DNA of 23,957 nucleotides, from positions 1-23,957 of the forward strand of contig JADFQH010000005.1 of assembly GCA_022561895.1 (NCBI GenBank). Reading direction: 5' to 3'. Source of the DNA: Methanobacteriota archaeon (GTDB lineage: Archaea > Halobacteriota > Halobacteria > Halobacteriales > Halalkalicoccaceae). The number at the start of each line of letters is the position of its first letter. Within the stretch, counting starts at the first letter, position 1. The translations under genes were made by a program, and so were the position numbers. The notes under the pieces are model-generated. The model saw nothing but the letters and a program-made list of their open reading frames with translations. It made no database searches and was not told the origin of the DNA. Below are positions 7,338-13,041 of this stretch, in pieces.

Positions 7338-7646
7338 ATGAGTGACGCAGACACGAATCGGAGTGGGAGCGACCCCGAGATGACGAGCATCAATCTCCGA
7401 CTTTCCGAGGCGTTCCTCAACGACATCGACGCCTCGTGGCGAGAAGAGGGGTTCAACTCTCGCAGTGAGTTCATGCGCTACGCGCTGCGGGACGCGGTGA
7501 AGCATCCCGGTCTGACCCGTGAGACGTGGAAATCGATCGCTGCGACAGAACACGAGCTGCGGACGGGCGACGCCGAACTCGTTTCGCGCGAGGAAGTGAT
7601 GGCCGGGATGGAGCAGTCTCCTGAGGACGCTGCCGATGGCGAATGA
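7338..7646 (+). CDS. Ribbon-helix-helix antitoxin
   Basis: The 102-residue protein has, after a polar N-terminus, MTSINLRLSEAFLNDIDASW at about residues 15-34 and then FNSRSEFMRYALRDAV. This is the strand-helix-helix pattern of CopG/Arc-type DNA-binding antitoxins. The acidic C-terminal part would wrap the toxin. Its stop overlaps the start of the RelE/ParE-like gene by 11 bp. It would repress its own operon by binding operator DNA as a dimer and neutralise the toxin. This pair is the best-preserved part of the remnant element and may have stabilised it. Confidence 0.8.
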   Translation: MSDADTNRSGSDPEMTSINLRLSEAFLNDIDASWREEGFNSRSEFMRYALRDAVKHPGLTRETWKSIAATEHELRTGDAELVSREEVMAGMEQSPEDAADGE

Positions 7647-7923
7647 GGACGACTGGACGTGGCAATTCGCACCTCGCGCTCAAACCTCGTTCGATAAGCT
7701 CGACCCACACGAGCAGGACCGGATCACCTCGAAACTCGATGAGATCGTAGCTGACGAGTGGCGGGAGCCGGGCGATTATCTCGAACCGCTCACCGGGGTT
7801 CCGCATGATAAGCTTCGAATCGGCGTGTTCCGATTGGGGTGTCAAACAGATCGCAGCGGGAGCGTGCTGGCTGTTCTGGAGATCGAGAAGCGACCGGGTG
7901 CGTACAAGCCGGGTGACGACTGA
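7636..7923 (+). CDS. RelE/ParE-superfamily toxin
   Basis: This 95-residue basic protein has the order expected for RelE-like toxins: N-terminal strand (WTWQFAPRAQTSFDKLD), two helices (PHEQDRITSKLDEIVADEW), then PLTGVPHDKLRIGVFRLGCQT and VLAVLEIEKRPGAYK for the central sheet. RelE members cut ribosome-bound mRNA and ParE members target gyrase; the sequence alone does not tell which. It is co-transcribed with and overlaps the ribbon-helix-helix gene upstream. No truncation is visible. Confidence 0.8.
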   Translation: MANEDDWTWQFAPRAQTSFDKLDPHEQDRITSKLDEIVADEWREPGDYLEPLTGVPHDKLRIGVFRLGCQTDRSGSVLAVLEIEKRPGAYKPGDD

Positions 7924-8012
7924 GTTCTTCGCCCCTGTACGGTTACGTCCGTTCTCGTTCAGACTGTTCATATATGTTATATTTTATATAGAAAGAGGTG
8001 GTGTACGAGAAT

Positions 8013-8132
8013 ATGGATAAAATTGCCTGCTACTGGCGAGTGAGCACAGAAGATCAGAGCCTCGATCGACAACTCACCTCAACGAAAGATTACGCCGAGC
8101 GGGAGTTCGGAGCGGACTTCGCCGATCCCCTC
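8013..8132 (+). pseudogene. Serine recombinase N-terminal fragment
   Basis: ATG at 8013 opens MDKIACYWRVSTEDQSLDRQ, which contains the resolvase-family start with the catalytic Ser of YWRVST, then LTSTKDYAEREFGADF. Around 8132 the recognisable sequence ends, and the remaining frame is the reverse complement of a coiled-coil gene. About 35 residues of a roughly 200-residue small serine recombinase survive. A TATA-like TTTTATATA at about 7981-7989 still lies upstream. Confidence 0.7.
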
Positions 8133-8315
8133 GCCGCGGGACTCGAATCGAGGTTGATCTTCGAGTTCATCAACGCGCTCTTGGAGTTCTTGAATTTCCT
8201 CCCCGTACTCTGAACGCACTTCTTTACGGATCTCGGCTTCGCGTTCCTGCATTCGCCGGTCAACGATTTCTTCGACTTCCTCGATGCTTACGCACTCATC
8301 GCACATTACGACCAC
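8132..8315 (-). pseudogene. Coiled-coil protein, C-terminally truncated
   Basis: From 8315 the frame reads MVVMCDECVSIEEVEEIVDR, then a charged coiled coil to ELEDQPRFESR. Beyond that it runs into the reverse strand of the recombinase fragment (stop at 8079), so the natural C-terminus is lost. It starts just inside the att repeat and is transcribed away from it, the same position as the J-domain gene at 19575 in the intact element. The promoter and palindrome in the repeat (8348-8389) therefore still face this stub. Confidence 0.55.
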
Positions 8316-8337
8316 CTCGATTGAGCCGCTGTGCTGG

Positions 8338-8411
8338 TGGTGTGGTACTGTTCTCGAAAACAGGCAATTCTGTCCGCTTTACTTTTAAGTCGTATGGGGT
8401 CGGAGGGATTT
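8338..8411. repeat. attL: 74-bp direct repeat
   Basis: It is identical to 19605-19678. The last 18 bases match the 3' end of tRNA-Trp plus one base; the other 56 are a promoter arm with a palindrome. One mismatch beyond its left edge the similarity continues for a few more bases. Together with the other copy it bounds the 11,267-bp element. Confidence 0.9.
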
Positions 8412-8468
8412 CGTTCATCCGCGAACCGAGTCCGTCCGTCCCGATCGCTGCCGGGTTCGTTGTCTGAA

Positions 8469-9491
8469 TCATAGTTCTAATTCGTCGATGTACTTTCGCT
8501 GGCGATACTCCAACCGCTCGAACTCCTCTGGTTTGTCATAATGCTGATCGATCACCTCGGGTGATGCGTTCACCCGCTCGGAAACCACATCACGCGGTAG
8601 CCCACTCGAACGCTGCCACGTAATCGAACCCGTTCGGATCTGATGGGGACTCCTCGACGACGGGCACTTACTGGCGTGATTCCGATGGGTCAGGTCACAG
8701 GTTCCTCGTCGGTTCCCATGCGGGCAACCCGAGCAAACGCACGGCTCGGTTACGAGGTAGGCCCACGCGCGGAACGTCGCTGGCGACGGTCGCCCCTGAT
8801 AGGACGAAAACAACGGCTTGCGTCCGTGGTCGTCGCGCTTATCCCACCGCTCGCGGGCAATATACGTATCCAGTACGTCACAGACCACTTCTGGAATCGC
8901 AACCGGGCGCTCGCCCCCGTCCTTGTTCTTCAGCGGCGTCCCCGAACCGGGTCGGTGACGGAAATCCAGATACCGCTTTTCGGAACTGTAATCACCGAGA
9001 TCGAGCGCACGGACGCCACCGAGTCGCGCCCCGGTACTCCACAGCACCTCCAAGAGCGCGTGCTGATCCGTTCCGAAGGTCGCGGGCGATTCCCGGTAGA
9101 AGTTCAGGAACGCCGTCGCATCGCCCTCAGACAGCTTCGTGTCGTCGGTCATCTCCGCCTTCGAGAGCGTCGGGGGATCGACCTTCTCGGGGAGGTCATG
9201 GTCAACGGCTCCGATCCGCTCGCAGTAATCCAGCAGCTGCTTCAGCGCAACCATGCTTCCCCGGATCGTGGTCGGGGCGCGGTCGCCAGATCGCCGCGCC
9301 GCCTCGAAGCGGTCGATGTCCCAACCCGAGAGATCGGTGATCCGGTCGATTTCAGATTTATCGCACCACCGAACGAACTCCGTGAGCCGGTAGTAGTAGG
9401 TTTGAACCGTCAACTCGGTCGATCCGGTACGGCGCTTATCGAGGAACATATCACGCGCCTCGCGGGGCGTGAGGTCGCGCGGGCCGCTCAT
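8469..9491 (-). CDS. SNJ2-type tyrosine integrase
   Basis: The 340-residue product starts at ATG 9491 (MSGPRDLTPREARDMF), chosen because GGAGGA precedes it and it lines up with the SAM-like N-terminal domain; a longer frame to 9662 exists but reads like non-coding sequence. Residues 1-110 are the DNA-arm/core-binding domain (TYYYRLTEFVRWCDKSEI). Catalytic elements are Arg156 (STGARLGGVRALDL), His283 and Arg286 (SPHQIRTGSITW) and Tyr318 (IDQHYDKP). A Cys-rich insert at 251-276 (Cys 251, 253, 256, 265, 276) precedes box II and may bind zinc; it is conserved in the broken sibling integrase. It should catalyse integration and excision between the 74-bp repeats. It lies 57 bp inside attL and is transcribed towards it. 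Confidence 0.92.
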   Translation of the reverse strand: MSGPRDLTPREARDMFLDKRRTGSTELTVQTYYYRLTEFVRWCDKSEIDRITDLSGWDIDRFEAARRSGDRAPTTIRGSMVALKQLLDYCERIGAVDHDLPEKVDPPTLSKAEMTDDTKLSEGDATAFLNFYRESPATFGTDQHALLEVLWSTGARLGGVRALDLGDYSSEKRYLDFRHRPGSGTPLKNKDGGERPVAIPEVVCDVLDTYIARERWDKRDDHGRKPLFSSYQGRPSPATFRAWAYLVTEPCVCSGCPHGNRRGTCDLTHRNHASKCPSSRSPHQIRTGSITWQRSSGLPRDVVSERVNASPEVIDQHYDKPEEFERLEYRQRKYIDELEL

Positions 9492-9550
9492 CGGTCCTCC
9501 GTGCGCTCGGATCGGTGCTGAACGCCGTTCTCGTCGATAGTTCCGTTCAT
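9488..9550 (-). CDS. 20-codon ORF coupled to the integrase
   Basis: ATG at 9550 opens a 20-residue frame (MNGTIDENGVQHRSERTEDR) whose TGA overlaps the integrase ATG as ATGA. SNJ2 integrase is co-transcribed with two small accessory proteins needed for integration. This ORF is much shorter and may only couple translation, or be a leader peptide. Its reality is uncertain: the evidence is the ATGA overlap and its position between the promoter palindrome and the integrase. Confidence 0.4.
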   Translation of the reverse strand: MNGTIDENGVQHRSERTEDR

Positions 9551-9551
9551 G

Positions 9552-9576
9552 CCTGTCGTTCGTTAGGTTCGACAGG
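9552..9576 (-). promoter_or_regulatory. Inverted repeat upstream of integrase (candidate operator)
   Basis: The arms CCTGTCG (9552-9558) and CGACAGG (9570-9576) are perfect and separated by 11 bp. They lie between a TATA-like AAATTAAG (minus strand, about 9580-9588) and the 20-codon ORF start. This is a suitable position for control of integrase expression. Confidence 0.45.
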
Positions 9577-9874
9577 TAGGGCTTAATTTGAGCGGACTGA
9601 CCTCTCTGCAATCGTCCGCGAGTTTTATCAGCGCCGTCGGAGTAGGATTCACCGGCTATCATAACTTCAGCCAGACGCGGTCGGTGTCATCGCACCGTCC
9701 GGGTTTTCGCGGATCCACGCTCGCTAGCGAGGGCCACGTCTGGCCTTCTGATTCGAGAGAAAATTCGAGAGGTTATAAAACTAGGCGTCTGAGGTTTCAG
9801 TAACATCAAACAGAGGGATATTTATAGTTGAAGATGAGGCCAAAGGAGACAACCTAAGAAAAATTAAAGTAGGT
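9577..9874. other. Non-coding stretch between integrase and pilin operons
   Basis: No gene is supported. The part about 9680-9800 resembles the 3' flank of the chromosomal pilin operon (about 2930-3060), which suggests that the pilin block moved together with its flanks. Confidence 0.5.
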
Positions 9875-10336
9875 TTACTCGCCTGTTTCTCCAGTTGTCA
9901 CACTACCGCTGTAGATGACGCTGTTCGACGGTTCGTGAACGAGAGTTAAGCTGATTTCTTCGCCTTTGTATTCGCCCCCGTCAGTATCGTCACCATCTTC
10001 AACTTCTGTCATCTTGTTAAGAGTCACCGATTCACTTCCTCCTGCCGAAAGTACACCGGATTGACCAGTGGAGGCAAGATATTCGCTTGAACCGAGACTA
10101 TCGCTGTCAAGGACAAAATCGATATTGTCTAAATCAAGCTCATTACCACCCTGATGAAGGAGTACGATTTCGCCATCTCCGTCGCCGGTTTCGAGGCTCA
10201 GTGTCGCCTGAGGAGCGGATTCGGTCGACTCACCCAATGTGAGGACGAATGTACCGATCACGGCCGCGAGAATGACCGTGATAGCAACCATTAGGATGAC
10301 TCCAATGACGGGGGAAACCGCTCTGTTATCTTTCAT
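9875..10336 (-). CDS. Type IV pilin-like protein encoded by the provirus
   Basis: The 153-residue product is read from ATG at 10336 (MKDNRAVSPVIGVILMVAIT); a longer frame overlaps the upstream pilin and is not needed. The short leader and hydrophobic assembly helix (residues about 6-30) are intact, followed by GESTESAPQATLSLETGDGDGEIVLLHQGGNELDL and an acidic head ending VHEPSNSVIYSGSVTTGETGE. It is the closest visible relative of the broken pilin at 3088 and shows the undamaged form. The start is one base after the stop of the upstream pilin. The product would be a pilus subunit made by a lysogen. Confidence 0.87.
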   Translation of the reverse strand: MKDNRAVSPVIGVILMVAITVILAAVIGTFVLTLGESTESAPQATLSLETGDGDGEIVLLHQGGNELDLDNIDFVLDSDSLGSSEYLASTGQSGVLSAGGSESVTLNKMTEVEDGDDTDGGEYKGEEISLTLVHEPSNSVIYSGSVTTGETGE

Positions 10337-10337
10337 T

Positions 10338-10751
10338 TTATTCGGACCCCGAATGTTCGAATGATCCAACGACCGAACCGTCAACGACGACATTGATCGT
10401 ATCGCCCTCAGATCCGACATCAGCAATATTGATATCAGAGTCTGATTCACCAGCTGAGAGATCACTTATCGGAGCAGTGCTACTGCCAGGTCCGACCAAT
10501 TCTGCGCCAATGAGATCATCACCACCAGTATGTGTTACGGTGACTTGATCTCCTGACTGATCGAACGAAAGACTGGCCTGCGGGCCACTGTCTCCAAGAC
10601 TGTCACCGAGTCCGAGGACGAACGCACCGATCACGGCCGCGAGAATGACCGTGATAGCAACCATTAGGATGACTCCGATCACCGGCGATACACCACGGTC
10701 CTCTCCGCTGAGAAGGCCGCTTACTTTCTGTTTGAGCGTTTTGAGCGTCAT
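10338..10751 (-). CDS. Type IV pilin-like protein, first gene of provirus pilin operon
   Basis: This 137-residue protein starts MTLKTLKQKVSGLLSGEDRG, with a basic leader, then the pilin helix VSPVIGVILMVAITVILAAV and GLGDSLGDSGPQASLSFDQ, and a small acidic head with HTGGDDL. It is nearly the same design as the chromosomal pilin starting at 4323 (MKLKTLGQTVRG, GLGDGIGDSGPQAS). It is transcribed leftwards towards the integrase from a promoter at about 10900, with a leader of roughly 120 nt containing two hairpins. Pilins are not part of the pleolipovirus core, so this is cargo. Possible roles are altered host adhesion or masking of pili, which is inference. Confidence 0.87.
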   Translation of the reverse strand: MTLKTLKQKVSGLLSGEDRGVSPVIGVILMVAITVILAAVIGAFVLGLGDSLGDSGPQASLSFDQSGDQVTVTHTGGDDLIGAELVGPGSSTAPISDLSAGESDSDINIADVGSEGDTINVVVDGSVVGSFEHSGSE

Positions 10752-10797
10752 TGTTTGTTCGACACAAAAGCTGAAAGAAGCGGCAACGTTTTGGTGA

Positions 10798-10843
10798 GCG
10801 CCGTGATACGTCTACACGGCGCACCGGGTGGAATCAACCACCC
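10798..10843 (-). promoter_or_regulatory. Two hairpins in the provirus pilin leader
   Basis: One perfect 8-bp stem, GCGCCGTG (10798-10805) / CACGGCGC (10815-10822), has a 9-nt loop. A second 6-bp stem, GGGTGG (10826-10831) / CCACCC (10838-10843), has a 6-nt loop. Both lie in the transcribed leader between promoter and first pilin. The chromosomal leader also contains two stems in the same place but with different bases. Confidence 0.5.
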
Positions 10844-10880
10844 AAGCCCGCGCCCTTCTCGAAACTTTCGTGCTTAGTAT

Positions 10881-10956
10881 CCTATATGTCTGTCCGATTA
10901 TATAATACTTCCGAGAGAAATTAGCTAGAGATTTAAAGTTGTTAACGATACGTTAA
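10881..10956. promoter_or_regulatory. Divergent promoters with operator-like inverted repeat
   Basis: The leftward pilin TATA (ATTATATAAT, 10898-10907) and the rightward TATA (ATTTAAAG, 10931-10938) are back to back. TTAACG-ata-CGTTAA at 10942-10956 is a perfect inverted repeat just downstream of the rightward TATA and upstream of the gene at 10982. It is well placed for repression of that gene, perhaps by its own product. Confidence 0.55.
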
Positions 10957-10981
10957 TTCCTCTCTCGAATAGAAGCCCTGT

Positions 10982-11797
10982 ATGGACGCCAGCGCCCCGC
11001 TCGTCTCCCCGAAGGATCTCGCCCGGACCTACCACTCGCGGGCCTATGCGGACTCGTGGGAACTCGTAGAGGACTACTGGCGCGTGATGGACTACGCCGC
11101 CCGAAACACCGCTCTTGGGTCTTCGGCGCTCGCCTCGCGGCTCGATCTCCCCCGCTCGCGTATCCGCCCGTGGGTTCGGCAACCCGACGCGGATCGGAAA
11201 CCCGCACGTCCCGATCCCGTCCGGGCGATTCAGGCCGCCGAAGGCCACGGCTGGATTCCCGCGCGGTACGAGAGCGAGAGCTTTCCGGCGCTCTCTCGAA
11301 CGGTCGCATGGATCTACTCGGGCGGCTCGATCGATGCAAGGCGGTTCGTCCCGCTGTTCACTGTCGGGGGCGAGAGCGAGTTTTCGGATCTAAAACGCCT
11401 CCTCGACGATGTGGGCGCGGGCTGTGCAATCTCGCGCGAGTTCGAAGCGGGACGGGCTGCCGAATACCGCCCGGCGCGGGACGCCTCGGTTCTCGGGCGC
11501 GTCCTCTTCCTCTTGGGCGCTCCCATCGGAACGAAGAACGTCGATGCTCGGATCACGCTCCCCGACTATCTCAATGGCGCTCCCGAGTCGATCCGGCGTG
11601 AGTTCGTCGAGGTGTACCTCAGAAATCGGGGTCAACGCTACGAGGAAAAGGCAACGATCCACTTCCGCGAGGATCGATCGACGGACTACCTCGCTGCGCT
11701 CGCGGCGCTCATCGAGGACGTAAGTGGCGAGAGCGTTACCGTCTCGGATCGGAACGTGATCGTCTCTGCGGACGCTGCGCGGGCGCTCGAAGCCTGA
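10982..11797 (+). CDS. HTH protein with possible LAGLIDADG-like C-terminal domain
   Basis: The 271-residue protein begins MDASAPLVSPKDLARTYHSR. Residues about 40-62 (ARNTALGSSALASRLDLPRSRIRPWV) look like a helix-turn-helix. Residues about 100-270 contain AWIYSGGSIDARRFVPLFTV, LKRLLDDVGAGCAISRE, VLFLLGAPIGTKNVDARITLPDYLNGAPESIRREFVEVYLRNRG and FREDRSTDYLAALAALIEDV. The alternation of LPDYL and APESIRREFVEVYLRGRG-like strings recalls LAGLIDADG/WhiA-type folds, though the catalytic acidic motif is not obvious. I have a general memory of such hypothetical proteins in haloarchaeal elements. It sits alone behind an operator-bearing promoter. Repressor or replication-linked roles are both possible; neither is shown. 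Confidence 0.6.
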   Translation: MDASAPLVSPKDLARTYHSRAYADSWELVEDYWRVMDYAARNTALGSSALASRLDLPRSRIRPWVRQPDADRKPARPDPVRAIQAAEGHGWIPARYESESFPALSRTVAWIYSGGSIDARRFVPLFTVGGESEFSDLKRLLDDVGAGCAISREFEAGRAAEYRPARDASVLGRVLFLLGAPIGTKNVDARITLPDYLNGAPESIRREFVEVYLRNRGQRYEEKATIHFREDRSTDYLAALAALIEDVSGESVTVSDRNVIVSADAARALEA

Positions 11798-12055
11798 TTA
11801 GCGCCACCGACTCTCGACACTCGTTCGATACCGAAGCGCGAGAACATCGGTGTTGAACCGCTGAATGGTGGTCGGGTCAAGGTCATTGCGAACGCTCTCT
11901 AAGTTCTGTTCGGACTGAATCAGGTGGGTGAGCGCGGCGTCGATCACGACGGACACGGGCGGGTCGTCGGCTGGATCGCTCGCAACGATTCCCTTCGCTT
12001 GGTCGATCAACCGGGCGCGTTCGTCATCGAGTCTGAGGGTGGTGCGCTTGGTCAT
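11798..12055 (-). CDS. DUF7386-like ribbon-helix-helix protein
   Basis: The 85-residue product starts MTKRTTLRLDDERARLIDQA and contains PPVSVVIDAALTHLIQSEQNLE, ending LRYRTSVESRWR. The TTLRLDDE strand followed by two helices is the CopG/Arc pattern, and the whole matches my memory of the haloarchaeal DUF7386 family. It should bind DNA as a dimer. It runs convergent to the gene at 10982; its stop abuts that gene's end within a few bases. Upstream lies a region with two hairpins and repeated GTATACATC motifs. A regulatory role in the virus is likely but the target is unknown. Confidence 0.75.
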   Translation of the reverse strand: MTKRTTLRLDDERARLIDQAKGIVASDPADDPPVSVVIDAALTHLIQSEQNLESVRNDLDPTTIQRFNTDVLALRYRTSVESRWR

Positions 12056-12290
12056 GGTATAAACGGATGTATGCAGCCGGGTTGAAACCCGTCGATCTCG
12101 GGTGAGCGAACCCGGTCCCGTTTATAAAGTCGGTCTGAATTGCTCCTCGAGCTCGCGCCGATCGGCGCGGTGGGCGGGTCGATCTATGCATGTCAGCGGG
12201 GTCATGGTCAAAGAAATCTGTATACATCGGGGACGGCGTATACATCTGAGCGCAACCCTCCGGGTGCGCGCCTCAGAACCCGGTCACAGA
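12056..12290. promoter_or_regulatory. Hairpins and repeated GTATACATC motifs between small regulator genes
   Basis: Two stems lie upstream of the DUF7386-like gene: CGGGTT-ga-AACCCG (12078-12091) and CGGGT-gagcga-ACCCG (12099-12114). A TATA-like TTTATAAA is at about 12120-12127. Farther on, the 9-mer GTATACATC occurs at 12220-12228 and 12238-12246, 18 bp apart, and a related GATGTATGC lies at 12066-12074. No gene is seen here. Confidence 0.45.
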
Positions 12291-12494
12291 TCAACGCGGA
12301 ATCGAATCGATCTCGGGAAGTGTCCCATCCTCAACGACGCGCACAAGGTACGCGCCGCGCGCGAGTCGCTGGATGTGCATCTCGCTCTCTCGAATCGTCC
12401 CGTCCTCCGAAACCATTCCATCGACGCGAAGATCCGCTTTATCTAGCGTTACCATACCTGAGCCGTCCCGTTCTACGAGCTTCCGAAAGGCCAT
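12291..12494 (-). CDS. Small AbrB/SpoVT-like protein (DUF8053-like)
   Basis: Read from ATG at 12494 the product is 67 residues: MAFRKLVERDGSGMVTLDKADL, then RVDGMVSEDGTIRESEMHIQRLARGAYLVRVVEDG. The beginning resembles swapped-hairpin AbrB-like DNA-binding proteins and, from memory, the haloarchaeal DUF8053 group. The longer frame to 12554 lacks support. It is divergent from the structural operon starting at 12612, so it is placed to regulate that promoter, whose operator-like palindrome lies at 12590-12605. That is inference from position. Confidence 0.65.
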   Translation of the reverse strand: MAFRKLVERDGSGMVTLDKADLRVDGMVSEDGTIRESEMHIQRLARGAYLVRVVEDGTLPEIDSIPR

Positions 12495-12563
12495 TCTTGC
12501 ACATAATAACATCCTAATGTCACTTAACCCTATCGCTGACTTGACATGCAACAATAGGCTGTC

Positions 12564-12605
12564 TTGACATTTTGCTAATCTTTAATCCGGGTCGAATCTT
12601 CGACC
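12564..12605 (+). promoter_or_regulatory. Structural-operon promoter with perfect palindrome
   Basis: A TATA-like CTTTAAT at 12580-12586 lies about 27-30 bp before the VP3-like ATG at 12612. GGTCGAA-tc-TTCGACC at 12590-12605 is a perfect 16-bp palindrome between TATA and start. A direct repeat TTGACAT occurs just upstream at 12541-12547 and 12564-12570. Confidence 0.6.
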
Positions 12606-12611
12606 AGTGAC

Positions 12612-13025
12612 ATGTCGGTACTCAACAAAGCGGCGAGCGGCAACGGACACAATAAAATCGATACTGAGGACGCTATCATGGCTCCGGCGTTCCTGATCGG
12701 AACGATGGCGATGAGCGGCATCGCCTCAATCTCAATCTTCGACTACGCGCTCACGGACGCTGCGTTTTCGGTCGGACAAACGGGCATCACATGGGCGTTC
12801 CTTGTCGCTGTGGCGGCGCTCGGGTTCGCCTACGCGACTAACGGCCCGGCGCTGGATAAGATGGATGACGTGGAAACCTACGCGGTTGGTGGGACGGTCC
12901 TGCTCCTGCTTGCGAACGAGTTCGTCCCGCAGGTGAACGACCTGATCGTTGGCTCGGACGTAGTTGGCCTGATCGCGGTCGCGCTCATGTCGGCTGGATA
13001 CTACGCGGTTGCCTACCTCGGCTAA
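12612..13025 (+). CDS. VP3-like small membrane protein of pleolipovirus
   Basis: This 137-residue protein has a polar N-terminus of about 20 residues and four hydrophobic segments: MAPAFLIGTMAMSGIASISI, GITWAFLVAVAALGFAYA, YAVGGTVLLLLANEFV and VVGLIAVALMSAGYYAVAYL. Length, four helices and position directly before the spike gene match the internal membrane protein (VP3) of pleolipoviruses, which lines the inner face of the virion envelope. It is the first gene of the rightward operon, behind a promoter with a palindromic operator. The start codon follows the TATA box by about 30 bp, so the transcript is probably nearly leaderless. Confidence 0.8.
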   Translation: MSVLNKAASGNGHNKIDTEDAIMAPAFLIGTMAMSGIASISIFDYALTDAAFSVGQTGITWAFLVAVAALGFAYATNGPALDKMDDVETYAVGGTVLLLLANEFVPQVNDLIVGSDVVGLIAVALMSAGYYAVAYLG

Positions 13026-13041
13026 TCCTCTGGTGATTTCA

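Larger units (their letters stand above)
5368..8411. mobile_element. Remnant integrated element, older tandem copy
   Basis: It is bounded by the att copy at 5368-5389 and the repeat at 8338-8411. Its integrase-proximal end is related to that of the 11.3-kb provirus, and its other end carries the same 57-bp promoter arm. The interior is heavily deleted: integrase truncated and fused to a repressor stub near 6425, and a recombinase stub fused to a coiled-coil gene stub near 8132. Only a toxin-antitoxin pair and a small coiled-coil gene look intact. Lying farther from the tRNA than the intact element fits the older of two integrations. Confidence 0.7.

Noticed and set aside
8338..8411. The 74-bp repeat as an insertion-sequence terminal repeat
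   Set aside because: The copies are direct, one forms a tRNA 3' end and an integrase lies beside the other, which is the att pattern, not that of an IS.
8643..9521. Long rightward open frame antisense to the integrase (292 codons)
   Set aside because: Arg/Pro-rich translation with no motif; it is the shadow of a GC-rich integrase gene with clear catalytic residues.
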